DNA of 64,000 nucleotides from Brachionus manjavacas (lineage: Eukaryota > Rotifera > Eurotatoria > Ploima > Brachionidae). The stretch's first letter is position 1, and every line of letters starts with the position of its first letter. The position numbers and the translations under genes are program-made. The stretch covers positions 8,136,501 through 8,200,500 of the forward strand of contig JAHQIY010000001.1 of NCBI GenBank assembly GCA_019054805.1, given 5' to 3'. Positions 1 through 10,255 of this stretch are shown piece by piece. The notes below the pieces were generated by a model that did no database searches, was not told the DNA's origin, and worked only from the letters and a program-made list of their open reading frames with translations.

Positions 1-1237
1 AACACAGACCAGTTTTCCAGCCCTCTTGATTCCATTTAATAAAATTTAGCTGAGGTTTTAGTTTCTCTATATTTCTTCTCATGTCACTTATTTGAACGCT
101 ACCTCGAAGCATCAAGGCACAAGCTAAATAAAGACTTGACCTAGGATCACACTGGAGAAGTTGGTTTTCTCTTTTGAAAGCATCGGAAAACATTTGCTCG
201 ATGCCTCGGACCTGTAGATTGACTTTTTCGCTTATATACAGTGGTGATAGAGATGACAAAAGATAGTGCATACGCGGAAAAGGAACCAAATTCATGGCTA
301 TCTCATTCAAGTCAACATTTAATGATCCTTCGAACCTGGATGAACTGGTCAAATTTAGAAGCATGTTAGCTACTATGTTGTTCATTGAATCAAACGGTTT
401 CTCGGACTTTTTATTAGCACTTGTGCTATTGGCGCTTGATATAACCGTGCTGTTGTTATCTACCGCAACTTTGGATGAATCTCTATTTCGGAGAGAGCTG
501 GTAAAGGTGTTTGTTCTACTAGTGGTGTGTGTGTTGACACAAACACTCTCAATGCGATTCACAATATTCACTAAAGATTGATTGTCCAAAGGCATGACAC
601 AATCGGCAAAATCTGTCAGTTGCTTCATGGCTAAGACACAGTTATAGGGTGATGTGATTACGTCATCATCTATTGATGGATAAACAGCGACCACAAATCG
701 GTGCACTTCGGGATAATCATCGGCAACCATTCGCAAAACAGCTGTGCCCAGACCACTTCCGGTGCCACCACCCATTGAATGGATCACAAAAAATGACTCC
801 AAGGAATCACATGATTCGGCATTTTTTCTGATCAGTTCTCGAATTGAGTCATTGTACTTATTGCCGTAGAACATGTGCCCTACAGCCCAGTTATTTCCAG
901 CTCCAGATACATCGGTGACATATTGCCGATGATCGAATACTTCATGTAGAGGTCCTTTCATAATTTCGTTGACTACACCTTCTTCCGTGTCAATTAGAAC
1001 TGCTCGGGCTCTTAAGTTGCGGATTTTTTCAGTTCCATTTCCAACCGCGATTTCGCTTGTTTCATAATACGAGGTCGATTTTGATCGCACATCAACGTTA
1101 CGAAAAAAAGTGCTCAATGCTTCATCGAAAATACCTTTTTTGTTTACAGCAGCGTGCTCTCTCAATGCCAAATCCCAAAAACGGCAACCGATCTGATTTC
1201 CACACTGGCCTATTTGTAATGTTATATTTTGGGTCAT
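1..1237 (-). CDS. TUBE1: epsilon-tubulin (partial, 3' end beyond window edge)
   Basis: Epsilon-tubulin is a GTP-binding tubulin of the centriole and basal body, needed for stable triplet microtubules. The minus strand reads open from the ATG at 1237 to base 1 (about 412 codons) with no intron. The protein opens MTQNITLQIGQCGNQIG, has the tubulin GTP-binding loop HSMGGGTGSGLGT near residue 150, a Ser/Asn-rich insert near residues 245-280, and the segment FDSMNNIVANMLLNLTSS followed by RFEGSLN. The order and wording of these blocks follow animal epsilon- rather than alpha-, beta- or gamma-tubulin (for example WDLALREHAAVN near the N-terminus). At the edge it reads EGWKTGLC, which in human TUBE1 lies only a few residues from the C-terminus, so little is missing. 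The next gene on this strand, BBS4, is also ciliary. Confidence 0.97.
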   Translation of the reverse strand, partial: MTQNITLQIGQCGNQIGCRFWDLALREHAAVNKKGIFDEALSTFFRNVDVRSKSTSYYETSEIAVGNGTEKIRNLRARAVLIDTEEGVVNEIMKGPLHEVFDHRQYVTDVSGAGNNWAVGHMFYGNKYNDSIRELIRKNAESCDSLESFFVIHSMGGGTGSGLGTAVLRMVADDYPEVHRFVVAVYPSIDDDVITSPYNCVLAMKQLTDFADCVMPLDNQSLVNIVNRIESVCVNTHTTSRTNTFTSSLRNRDSSKVAVDNNSTVISSANSTSANKKSEKPFDSMNNIVANMLLNLTSSSRFEGSLNVDLNEIAMNLVPFPRMHYLLSSLSPLYISEKVNLQVRGIEQMFSDAFKRENQLLQCDPRSSLYLACALMLRGSVQISDMRRNIEKLKPQLNFIKWNQEGWKTGLC

Positions 1238-1909
1238 TGAGATTTTTTAAACCCAAATTTTTTTTTCAAAATAATTAAAAAAAATAAATTTTATATTTAT
1301 TTATTTCAAAAATTCTTTACTAACTTAACATGATTTGGTAAATTAAAATATTTATATATTATACTTCATAATAATATAAAAATTTGAAATTTTTACTGCC
1401 ATTAGAAGAATTATTAATAATCCACTTTTTTTTTAAACTAATGATCAGTGTAAAGTTTTTTAAGGAAGCAGATTTTTCTTAAAAAATTTTATCTAATTAA
1501 AAATCTTTATTTTTTTTCAAATATAACTTATTTTTCAAAAATAATACCAATAACTTTTAAACGAAATTAAACTTTATTCCTCTCCAATAATTAAGGTAAT
1601 AAAGTGAATTAGGTAATAAAAGGCTAAAAGTAGTAAAAAAGTAACAAATTAACTACTAGAATACTCGAAATGTATAAAACAGACGAACAAATTCAAACTG
1701 TTAAAAATGATATGGGTGAGACACATTTGAACCCTTAGTGTTTGAATTGTAATCTATCTAAATTAAAGTGAGTTTAAAGATTAATGAAAAAAAGGCAAAT
1801 GCAATTATACATTTATTATAAAAAAAAGTATGGACCAGCATAAAATTGGGTTGCCAGTCCAAATAATATATCTAAAGCTAAAGGCAAATACAAAGGTCTC
1901 AAATACTTT
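1238..1909. other. intergenic, no feature seen
   Basis: AT-rich sequence upstream of the TUBE1 start, with long A and T runs. No ORF, RNA gene or repeat boundary could be supported here. Confidence 0.6.
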
Positions 1910-1913
1910 GCTA

Positions 1914-2176
1914 CAGTGCCGGAAATTAACTTGTCACATCATATCATACGATATCATTTGATATTAGATGATATGACCTTATATCAACTGATATCAGCTA
2001 ATATCAGGAAAAAAAATTATTTACAATTTTAAAAACATAAATTCAAATTTTAATTCACCTGATATTATCTGATATCAAATGATAATAGCTGATATCAGCT
2101 GATATGAAGAAAGTTTAAAAAAATGATATTAAATGATATCAGATGATATGATGTGACAAATTAATTTCCGGCACTG
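1914..2176. mobile_element. Tc1/mariner-type MITE (GATATCA-rich)
   Basis: A 263-bp non-autonomous element. The terminal inverted repeat begins CAGTGCCGGAAATTAA at 1914 and its reverse complement ends at 2176. Both ends are flanked by TA (1912-1913 and 2177-2178), the target duplication made by Tc1/mariner transposases. The interior is built of degenerate palindromes around GATATCA and GATATGA and has no ORF. The superfamily is inferred from the TA duplication and the CAGT terminus; no transposase is present. Confidence 0.85.
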
Positions 2177-2403
2177 TAGCTTACCAAATGGAGGAAAATC
2201 ATTTTCCCTTTTAATAAATTAAACGTCAATTGTCTTTAATTTATTTTATGTTTTTACTAAACTACTTGTCAAAAACTTTTTATCAATACCATGCTGCATG
2301 TCAAAAGATATGTAAGTTAAATGCATTTTAAAAATAAGTAGGGGCAAAAATTATTATATTAATAAAATGATTTGAAAATATATAAAATGATTTATAAAAA
2401 ATT

Positions 2404-2512
2404 TGACAGCAGTGGGATTTGAACCCACGCCAGTATACACTGACCAGAACACACATTGTAAGTTATGTTGCAAACTTGAGTCTGGCGCCTTAGACCACTC
2501 GGCCATACTGTC
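2404..2512 (-). tRNA. tRNA-Leu(CAA) with intron
   Basis: Read on the minus strand it starts GACAGTATGGCCGAGTGG and ends in a TGCTGTC acceptor arm that pairs with the 5' end, followed by discriminator A. It has the A box TGGCCGAGTGG and B box GGTTCAAATCC. The anticodon stem CCAGA/TCTGG encloses CAA at 2478-2476, and a 25-nt intron follows the base 3' of the anticodon (2474-2450), the usual eukaryotic position. Without the intron it is 84 nt with a long variable arm, a type II tRNA. It differs from the plus-strand copy by one base (GGTCAG against GGCCAG). Confidence 0.95.
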
Positions 2513-2833
2513 TTGATATCTTTTAGATTTGAAAATGAATTTTCAATTATTACGCTGATTCTTATATGAATTTATTAAGTTAAAGCTGAAAAATATCTTT
2601 ATTAATCAAGTATATTTTATTTAAAAACTAATTTTCAAATTTTCCTATAATTATTTGAAATTAAATTAATCATTTTTTCGATTATAGAAATAGGGAGGAT
2701 AATAGTATAGAAACATTTTTTTACATAAAAAATAAAAAAATATCTGTATTTTATTTAAAAGATTTTGTAATAAATTTTATTATATTTAATTAATTATTTT
2801 ATTTAATTCATTTTCAAATCTAAAAGATATCAA
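2513..2833. other. spacer between inverted tRNA genes
   Basis: A 321-bp AT-rich spacer between the two oppositely oriented tRNA-Leu genes. Both tRNAs have the same immediate 5' flank (TTTAGATTTGAAAATGAATT in opposite orientations). No other feature is seen. Confidence 0.6.
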
Positions 2834-2942
2834 GACAGTATGGCCGAGTGGTCTAAGGCGCCAGACTCAAGTTTGCAACATAACTTACAATGTGTGTTCT
2901 GGCCAGTGTATACTGGCGTGGGTTCAAATCCCACTGCTGTCA
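2834..2942 (+). tRNA. tRNA-Leu(CAA) with intron
   Basis: Same structure as the copy at 2404-2512, in inverted orientation 321 bp away. The anticodon CAA is at 2868-2870 and the 25-nt intron at 2872-2896. The acceptor stem GACAGTA pairs with TGCTGTC and the discriminator is A at 2942. A T run directly after the gene (from about 2946) is a plausible RNA polymerase III terminator. Confidence 0.96.
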
Positions 2943-3203
2943 AATTTTTTTAATCTTAATTTTTTTTTTGTTTTGTTTTCAGCTAAATATTTATTTTACA
3001 AAAAGTAGTCGATTATGACTCAAAATCTTTGGTTTAAACCAAATAATTTTGTTTCTTTAAATTAATTTATTTTACTTTTTTGAAAAATGGTTTCTTCTGT
3101 AATAAAATATTAATTTTTTTAAATTAACATTATTTTTTTTAATAAATTTTATTTAAATATTTTTCCCATAGTGTTTGATGTACACAATTCAAAAACATTT
3201 AAT

Positions 3204-5932
3204 TTAATTTTCAAAGTCTCTTTTCATTAAATTAGCTGTACTGACCCTTGATTCGGTTCTTGGGGTCCCACTTCTTGAAGAACCATCAAAACCAACATTT
3301 GATACAGATGCTATGGTTGACTCACGCCTATAATTTTCTTCTGAATCATCAGTTGGCCTCGATAAATTGCTATATTTTTGTGCCGAATCATTTGTTATTT
3401 TTTCTTGTTTTTGCTCTATACTTATAGGTTTAGGTGTTTCTCCTAAATTTAAAATTGGTCCCAATTTAGATGCAACATCTTGAAGCTTATTAAAAAAGAA
3501 TTAATTTGATTTTTTTACTGAATACAGTATTCCCTTATTCGATATGGTAGCCTTATAAACCGAAACACAGCTTTGGTGCATGCAATAAGCACCATCTCTT
3601 CCATTTTAAAATATTCTTAACTTATAAAGCATGCTCTCTGGCATTAGAGTTTGAAATTTTTTCCAAAAATTTTTTGATATTTTTTTCGGTTTATAAGGCA
3701 CTAGTATCGAAAAATGGAATATTCTACTAGTAGTAAATACTTCAGGATCAATGTCTTTTCGCTTTCCTTGAATGATATAATCGAAATTTTTACGAAATTC
3801 AATCAATCTAGATACTGCTCCTTGTCTATCACCTTGATTATACAAAAAAACTGCAAAATTTAAATTTGTATAAACATTCTCTCTAAAGATAATTAAAGAT
3901 AAAAATTTAATAAAATTGAATTTGATTAATTTACCCATCCAAAGCCAAAGAATGTTCATAAGCTTGTTTTGCATTTACAGAATCTTCCAAATGAGTCAAT
4001 GCAACTTTAACAAAATTTTTTTTTTTTCAAATCCACTTTTTGAATTTAATTTTACCAGCAATTAATGAATAAATTAATGGTTCTTTAGGCCGAAAATTTA
4101 CAGCAGAATTCAAATATCTGAAAGCTGAAGCATACTGTTGCATTGCTAAATGAACCAAGCCGAGATTGTACAAAATTTTCCATTCAAAAGGTGATAAGTA
4201 TGTTGCTCTTTTTAAACAGCTTATTGCCTGTACACAAAAAAAATTGTTTTTAAAAAATGCTTTGATTTTAATTTACAAATTAAGAATGATTAAACGTGAT
4301 TAATTAACCACGTTTTTCTTATCGGATTTTCATTTATTATAAGTGGAACCTTAAAAATGAGATAAATAAATACTTAAGCAATCTTGAATAATGGCTTTAA
4401 AAATAAAAAATGTAAATATCAGTAGATAAATTCTGTGAAATTGTAATTTTTATACACAACAAAAAAAAAAAACTTATTTTAACTTGAAGATTTATAAAAA
4501 TACAGACCATTAATAAGATTATTTTTTGGATATTCTTATCCATATCTAAACTCATTCTCATAAACTAACACTAGAAGAATACAAGTGATCTGAAATTCAG
4601 CAACTCGGTCTATTCTAAAATAAAAAAAGATGTTCCCTCCAATATTTTAAACCAAGAGGACTTTCATAAACTTTTTGAGTTTAGTGAAATATATTATAAG
4701 GAAAGACTGGATCGTTTTGTTGTATTGGGTGTCAGAATTATTTTCAATTATTTTTTGTACAAATAAATGTGCAATATGACAAAATCTTTGTTGATATTAC
4801 TGAATTAGATAATTAACTTAACCACAATGATTCAAGTTAAGAAGGGTCAAAGATAGCTTATCCAAACGTCTAATAGCTAGATCGGATTCACGAGTCCAAA
4901 GGGACTAATGTATCATTACAAAATTTCAAAAAAACAAATAAAATTTTACCGCTACAAATTTTTTCTTTCCGAAAAAGCACATTCCAATATTATTCCATAG
5001 TCTTGGACTCTCAGGGGCTGTATCAGCAGCTATTCTGTACTTATTCAAAGCAACATCATGATCATTATGTATTTGGATCATATTGCACACGGCCAATATT
5101 GACTTATAATAAGTTGGATTGTAAGTTAATGCATTGCCCAAGGCTTCAAATGATTTTTGGAATTGTCTTTGCTTCAATTATAAGATTAAATTTGAAACAA
5201 TTAAATTTTATTATGTTCTAATTTTACTTTCATGTAAAGAAGACCCAGTGTAGTCAAAATTTCACAACTTTCTGGATTATATCTATAAGAAAAAAATAGT
5301 CAATTGTTCTTAAAGAAAAACTTGGAAACTCACTCTGCTGCTTTGACTAAAATTTCAATGGCTGCATCAGCATTGTTTTCTTGAATAAAAACTTTTGCCA
5401 TCATCAAAAATGATATTTCGCTTTTTGATAAATTAATAGCTTCTTTAAAATATTGCTTAGCTTTTTCATTTTGCTTCAGATGCCAAAAGCAAATGCCAAT
5501 ATTGTGCTTTATTTCCCAATCTGCTGGAGCTTTTTTGAGGGCTTCATTAAAAACATCAATGGATGCTTTGTGGCGACCAAGCAGAAAAAGAGACCTAGCG
5601 ACTTGTTTTAGGTTGAGGACATTTGCTGGATTTATGACTGAACAAGACTGGAAAAGCTCGAGAGATTCTTGAATTCGGCCTTCTTGTCTCATTATTAAAG
5701 CTGTTTTAAAAATTTAAAATATTTTTTTTTAATATTTCTGCGTTTTACCATGGACATAAAGGGCATATTCACAATTTCCATTTGTAAGAGTGACTTGTTC
5801 TTTTATTAAGTCTTTGCATGCTTTAAAATCTTTACGTATATAGAAAAGATGCAAAAGCCAATTCAGGCTTTCTAAACTGGGAAGCTTTGGAATTTTTTCC
5901 GCAGCTGAAGTTGAGTCATTTTTACTAGCCAT
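3204..5932 (-). CDS. BBS4: BBS4, Bardet-Biedl syndrome 4 TPR protein
   Basis: BBS4 is a tetratricopeptide-repeat subunit of the BBSome, which moves membrane proteins into and out of cilia. Eight minus-strand exons: 5749-5932, 5334-5700, 5228-5282, 4950-5171, 4056-4227, 3935-4004, 3741-3882 and 3204-3485. Together they make 1494 nt, exactly 497 codons plus stop (human about 519 aa). Diagnostic blocks are [16 protein letters not shown] near the N-terminus, [43 protein letters not shown] and [16 protein letters not shown], each matching vertebrate BBS4 in order. The Ser-rich tail from about residue 415 is not conserved. Introns are 48-70 bp except the fourth (4228-4949, with LINE debris) and the seventh (3486-3740, with an inverted repeat). 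The acceptor of the third intron (TAATTGAAG) lacks a good pyrimidine tract but preserves frame and alignment. Confidence 0.97.
3521..3735. repeat. inverted-repeat (MITE-like) sequence in BBS4 intron 7
   Basis: About 40-bp arms face each other: one contains CCTTATAAACCGAAA near 3550, and its complement TTTCGGTTTATAAGG lies near 3685. The left arm starts TACAGTATTCCC, suggesting a Tc1/mariner-type end. The right end is too diverged to fix a target duplication. Its right side abuts the 5' splice site of the intron at 3740. Confidence 0.5.
4570..4765 (+). pseudogene. LINE fragment inside BBS4 intron 4
   Basis: The plus strand reads [11 protein letters not shown] then [16 protein letters not shown], the C-terminal part of the reverse-transcriptase ORF of the LINE seen intact-ish at 12.4-13.9 kb (there SNIEHHEAFNK, LFELSERYVETGLS). 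Upstream nucleotides (GAATACAAG, GATCT, CCTCCAA) also match that LINE. The fragment is truncated at both ends and has lost an internal stretch. It explains why this intron is more than 700 bp when its neighbours are near 50 bp. Confidence 0.7.
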
Positions 5933-6950
5933 TGCTAGAAGTTGAAATAAAAAGAGAATTTAATTTATGAGAGCTTAAGACCTTAAATTATTAACATGTT
6001 TCCATGGCATCTAAAAGATAAGTTTTATGAAATAAAATAAATGCAAAATTCAGACATCATTGATTCTAAATAGTCTTCATCAATTCTTTTTTGTAAAAAA
6101 TAAATTTTCTTAGTTGATTCAGATCCTTAAAATCAAGGAAAATCGAAATTAAAAATATGTAAAATAATTTTAAAAATTTGATGCTTTAAATTTGAATTTT
6201 AGCAATAGCAGAAATTTAAATAAATTTTAAAACATAACTCAGTTTCCTTTTTGGTCATAATTACAAGCCAAGTAGAAGAAAATGAAATTTTCTCTATGTA
6301 CTCAAGCAAAGTCTGTAATAATCTGCTCATGATCGTAAAGCGTAAAAATGATGGTATAACCTGTATTACTGCATGTTTCACGTCTATTTAAAAAAAAATT
6401 AATTTGCTTTAAGTTTTTGAAAATTTTCACCTCTAAACAGTAAATTTGATTAAATTTAAAATTTTTAGAATCTATAAATGAAAATAATTTGTAATGTCAA
6501 ATGAGCATATTATTTATTATTTTTTAGCGGTTTATTTTTATCTCTAAAAAACTGTAAAAAAAAGAAATAATCAAAATTTTATAATGCTTTTAGAAACATT
6601 TTTAGGTCAAAAATTACCATGTAGACTATAATTTCATAGGAAAAAAATTAAATTAAACAGTAATTAAAATTTAATGAATTAGTGGTACAATTTAAATAAA
6701 AATCAGTGATTTTCAATCTGGTGATATTGTCCATTTAGACCCATTCTATTTTTGTAATATTGAGATTTTTAAATGCACTGAAATCTGAAGTGAATAACTA
6801 ATATCATTTTCAAAAAAGATAAAGACTTTCGCTATTTGGGCTTAAATGCTGTAAATTTTAAAAATTTTCAAATTAATGGTTAATTAATTTATTTTGTTTC
6901 ATGTTAGAAATCTAATAGATTAAAAAAAAATTAAATAAAGAAACAAAATA
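5933..6950. other. intergenic upstream of BBS4
   Basis: AT-rich, no supported gene. A 60-codon minus-strand ORF at 6199-6381 has no recognisable domain or splice partner. Confidence 0.5.
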
Positions 6951-7276
6951 TCTTAAAAATAAGTAGGGGCATAAATTATTATATTAATAAAATGATTTGA
7001 AAATATATAAAATGATTTATAAAAAATGTGACAGCAGTGGGATTTGAACCCACGCCAGTATACACTGACCAGAACACACATTGTAAGTTATGTTGCAAAC
7101 TTGAGTCTGGCGCCTTAGACCACTCGGCCATACTGTCTTGATATCTTTTAGATTTGAAAATGAATTAAATAAAATAATTAATTAAATATAATAAAATTTA
7201 TTACAAAATCTTTTAAATAAAATACAGATTTTTTTTTTTTTTTATGCAAAAATATGTTTCTATCCTATTTTTGATA
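6951..7276. repeat. duplicated tRNA-Leu block (flanks plus gene)
   Basis: The 78 bp left of the tRNA here match 2327-2403 almost exactly (TAAAAATAAGTAGGGGCA onward). The right flank (7138-7276) matches not the right flank of that copy but the reverse complement of 2695-2833, the 5' flank of the inverted copy. The block is therefore a mosaic of the two other copies. Confidence 0.8.
7029..7137 (-). tRNA. tRNA-Leu(CAA) with intron, third copy
   Basis: Same sequence and fold as the two copies near 2.4 and 2.8 kb: anticodon CAA at 7103-7101, 25-nt intron at 7099-7075, intact acceptor and T arms. At the one variable base it agrees with the 2404-2512 copy. Nothing suggests it is a pseudogene. Confidence 0.95.
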
Positions 7277-7590
7277 TTTTTTAGTTTAAAAAATGAACTA
7301 AATTGTTTTTATTTGTCTATAAATTTTTATCATAATAAAAGTTGTCGTAGTTGAAATTATCAATTTTTCTTTGGTCAATATAACAAACTAAGTCGGATCA
7401 GACTACTTAGAGGCTCGAACAATTCTGTTTGTTAGAAATTGATATCGTTTTTGTCCATTTTTGTTGATCTCTCTTACAATTTTTTGATAATTTTTCCTTG
7501 TTAGATTTAGGCATAAGCTATTTGCATAATTGATTCCATTTTCAAAATTTATTCTTTCTAATCCATTTATAATTTTAAACATCTTTACTA

Positions 7591-8563
7591 AAGTTCACGA
7601 AATTCAAAACTTTAGTGCTATCTGAATTTCACATTTTTGAATTAAAATTCGTAATATATTTTTGAAGGGGGCAAAAAAAAAATTTTTTACACCCAGGGTT
7701 CCAAAAATAGCAACCCTTTAAAAAGTTGTTGTTAGTTGTTGTTGTTCTCAAGTGTTTTTTCTGGTTTAAATCGTATCTCCTCCGAGGGATCAATTATGAC
7801 CCGATTTATTTTTTTTTTTAAATCTAGACAAAATTCTGAACAATTCTATGGTTTTACTTTTTTATTTTATTGCTTTATTTTTCTTAAAAAATGTCTTCAA
7901 ATCATGTGATAATTAACAAATTTGTATATTAATATTCTATTGATAATTTTTTTCTAAATTTTACTAAAAACTTATCTAAGTATAATTAATTTAAGTGAAA
8001 AATGCCTAAAAAATCAAAATATAATCAATCTCGTGTTAGTAACCTCGGGGTTTTCGGCCAAAAAAAATTTAATGAAGAGGAAGAAGATGAAGATGATCAT
8101 ATGAAAATAGACGTTGAACCCTATATAAATAATAATTACCATGATTTTTTTTACTTCATCCGAATCTGAAGAATCCTATAGAAGGTCTTTGGTGTTATTT
8201 AAAACAGCATATTAGAGCAAGAACAAATCAGACATTTCCAAGAATGATGGAGCTTTTAGCCGAAGCAAAAGAAAAGTATAGAATTGTTCAGAATTTTGTC
8301 TAGATTTAAAAAAAATAAATAAATCGGGTCATAATTGATCCCTCGGAGGAGATACGATTTAAACCAGAAAAAACACATTTTTTTCCAGAAAAAACATTTG
8401 AGATTTTGAGTCTTAAAGAACAACAACTTTTTAAAGGGTTGCTATTTTTGGAACCCTGGGTGTAAAAAATTTTTTTTTTGGGGTTTTTGAAGGCGTATAT
8501 TACCAATTTTAAGTCAAAAATGTGAAATTCAGATATCAATAAAGTTTTAAATTTCGTGAACTT
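7591..8563. mobile_element. Tc1/mariner-like transposon, internally deleted, long inverted repeats
   Basis: A 973-bp element with very long inverted arms (about 250 bp) starting AAGTTCACGAAATT and flanked by TA at 7589-7590 and 8564-8565. The arms share CACCCAGGGTTCC, TCTCCTCCGAGGGATCAA and AAAATTCTGAACAATTCT. Between them is a broken transposase gene (see 8002-8303). The insertion sits inside the LINE relic at 7405-8935, whose reading frame is restored when the element and one TA are removed. Confidence 0.88.
8002..8303 (+). pseudogene. DDE transposase remnant
   Basis: ATG at 8002 begins MPKKSKYNQSRVSNLGVFG, followed by an acidic stretch (EEEEDEDD), then frame is lost. From 8157 to the stop at 8303 another frame reads HPNLKNPIEGLWCYLKQHIR and ends YRIVQNFV. 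The N-P-I-E-G-L-W motif is the C-terminal signature around the catalytic Glu of IS630/Tc1/mariner-type DDE transposases. The central catalytic region is absent, so this is a deletion derivative. Confidence 0.8.
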
Positions 8564-9289
8564 TACATCTGCTCTAACTCGTCGTTGTTCAAGACTTATC
8601 AATTCAAGGAAAATAAGTTTCTCTTCATAGGATTTATTGCGAACACTATAGATTATCTTCGTTGCTCAACGATGCACATTGCCGATTAATCTGATGTCCG
8701 ATTTTAATGAAGGTGACCAATTACAGATTGCGAATTCAAAATGGGGTCTTACAAGCGAAGCATAAAGAGGAATCAATATCCCCTTATTGAGGAAATTAAA
8801 AGAGCTTTTGATCTGCTCTGAGACTTTATTTACTTTAGAAACTGCGATTATACATTGTTTTCTCCATTTAAGACCATTGGAAATTATACCAAGATCTCTT
8901 TCTTCTAGAGTCTCATTTTAGATAGTTGGTTTTATTTTGCTGTTTCAAACAATAAATGGGTTTTGGCTTTACTTTCTAAGTTATTTTTTATTTACGATAA
9001 TTAAATAAGTTAAACTGGGATAACAAAAGCCTTCAAAAGATAGAAATTTTTGATTGAGTCAATTCTAACCTTTACTAGAAAAATTAACTCAATCGTTTTT
9101 TTATTTTGTCCTGGAAAAATTTGATTGTTTTTGCTATAAATAAATTTTGAATATTAAAATATGATAACTTGAATCAATCAAAATTTGAATTTCATTAGTT
9201 TAATTGTGAATTTCCTGTTATTACCAGAAAATAAAAAATATTATTTTTCTTAATTTTTATTAAAAATCTGTAAATATTAAAAAGGATAT

Positions 9290-9690
9290 TACAATGAGTT
9301 TAAATTACTAGAAAAACTTTATTATGATTCAAAAATAATTTTTTTTGCATTTTATTTGTACAAGTTTTCATTTTTTTAAAAATTTTCTTTGATTTTTTTA
9401 TGATTTAATTTGCTAATTTGTTTATGTGTGAGGAAAACGATAATCTCTACATCTACTTTTATCGATATCAATCTTGATTGGAAAAATTGGTATTTTGTAT
9501 TTATTAATTTTTCTATCTCCTGCTTATGGGTAGTAGAAACAATTATAAAAATTGTGAAATTGGTTTGGAGGTTAATAATTTTGTTGATTCTGCAATTGTG
9601 GGTGTTGATTCGACATTAATTAGTATGGAATAAATGGTGAAATGAAAGGCTGACTGAATTTATTCATATTTATTAGCTAATTTTTACAAA
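9290..9690 (-). repeat. dispersed repeat R9, copy A
   Basis: About 400 bp nearly identical, in inverted orientation, to 16310-16725; weaker similarity continues on the outer side to about 8985. On the minus strand a decayed ORF is visible (VESTPTIAESTKLLTSKP, then in another frame HKQEIEKLINTKYQFFQ). The same frame breaks occur in both copies, so the template was already broken when duplicated. Family unknown. Confidence 0.75.
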
Positions 9691-9890
9691 TTTCTTAACT
9701 CTACTCTGAATTCTTTCAACATTCTCACAGTCATACTTAATTGGAGACCATTTAGGCAACCCATATTCCAAAAGAGGACGCAAAAAAGTTAAATACAGAG
9801 ATCTAAGCAACTTTGAATCAAAACGAGGGAATGATCTCCTGATACGACCTAACATTTGATTTGCTTTGTTCTTTTCATTAGAAAAACGAA
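9680..9890 (-). pseudogene. LINE reverse-transcriptase fragment
   Basis: Minus strand reads KANQMLGRIRRSF, LLRSLYLTFLRPLLEYGLPK and WSPIKYDCENVERIQSRVKK, the LY..-LRP-LEY-..WSP signature after the reverse-transcriptase domain of non-LTR elements. Flanks are non-coding, so this is a short relic. It abuts R9. Confidence 0.8.
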
Positions 9891-9994
9891 AAAAAAAGAA
9901 AAACTGAATAATAACTCGTAGAATTATAAGATTTAATAACATTTATTTAGAAACTATTTAATTGCTGCCTTTCTTTATTGTCTTTTTTTAATTC

Positions 9995-10238
9995 ACATCG
10001 CCTTTAAGGCTATTAATGAAATAAATAAATAAAAAAAATAAAATTAAAAAAATATTTGAATAAGGAAAAGGAATATAATTTAGTATTACAATCATTATTT
10101 TTGTACTATTTCTCAAATCTTAATTTTGTAATGAAATAAATAAATAAAAAAAATAAAATTAAAAAAATATTTGAATAAGGAAAAGGAATATAATTTAGTA
10201 TTACAATCATTATTTTTGTACTATTTCTCAAATCTTAA
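9995..10238 (+). repeat. LINE-like 3' tail and tandem duplication
   Basis: GCCTTTAAGGC, a small hairpin, is followed by TGAAATAAATAAATAAA, a typical simple-repeat LINE tail. The 115 bp from 10016 are then repeated nearly exactly from 10131. Confidence 0.7.
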
Positions 10239-10255
10239 GTTATTTGCCGTATCTT

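Larger units (their letters stand above)
7405..8935 (-). pseudogene. LINE reverse-transcriptase C-terminus, split by a transposon
   Basis: Minus-strand reading from about 8930 gives ETLEERDLGIISNGLKWR, then LYASLVRPHFEFAICNWSPS, then KSYEEKLIFLELISLEQRR; after the mariner-like insertion (7591-8563) it resumes KMFKIINGLERINFENG and ends in RYQFLTNRIVRASK and a stop near 7410. These are hallmark segments of the C-terminal end of non-LTR retrotransposon ORF2. One in-frame stop (VHR*ATK) shows it is dead. Removing the insertion and one TA joins the two halves in frame. Confidence 0.85.

Noticed and set aside
6199-6381. 60-codon minus-strand ORF upstream of BBS4
   Set aside because: Short, no domain; expected by chance in this much sequence.
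9410-9619. Hydrophobic 69-codon ORF, identical to the one at 16375-16584
   Set aside because: It is the antisense of the decayed R9 repeat ORF; identity reflects recent duplication of the DNA, not a conserved protein.
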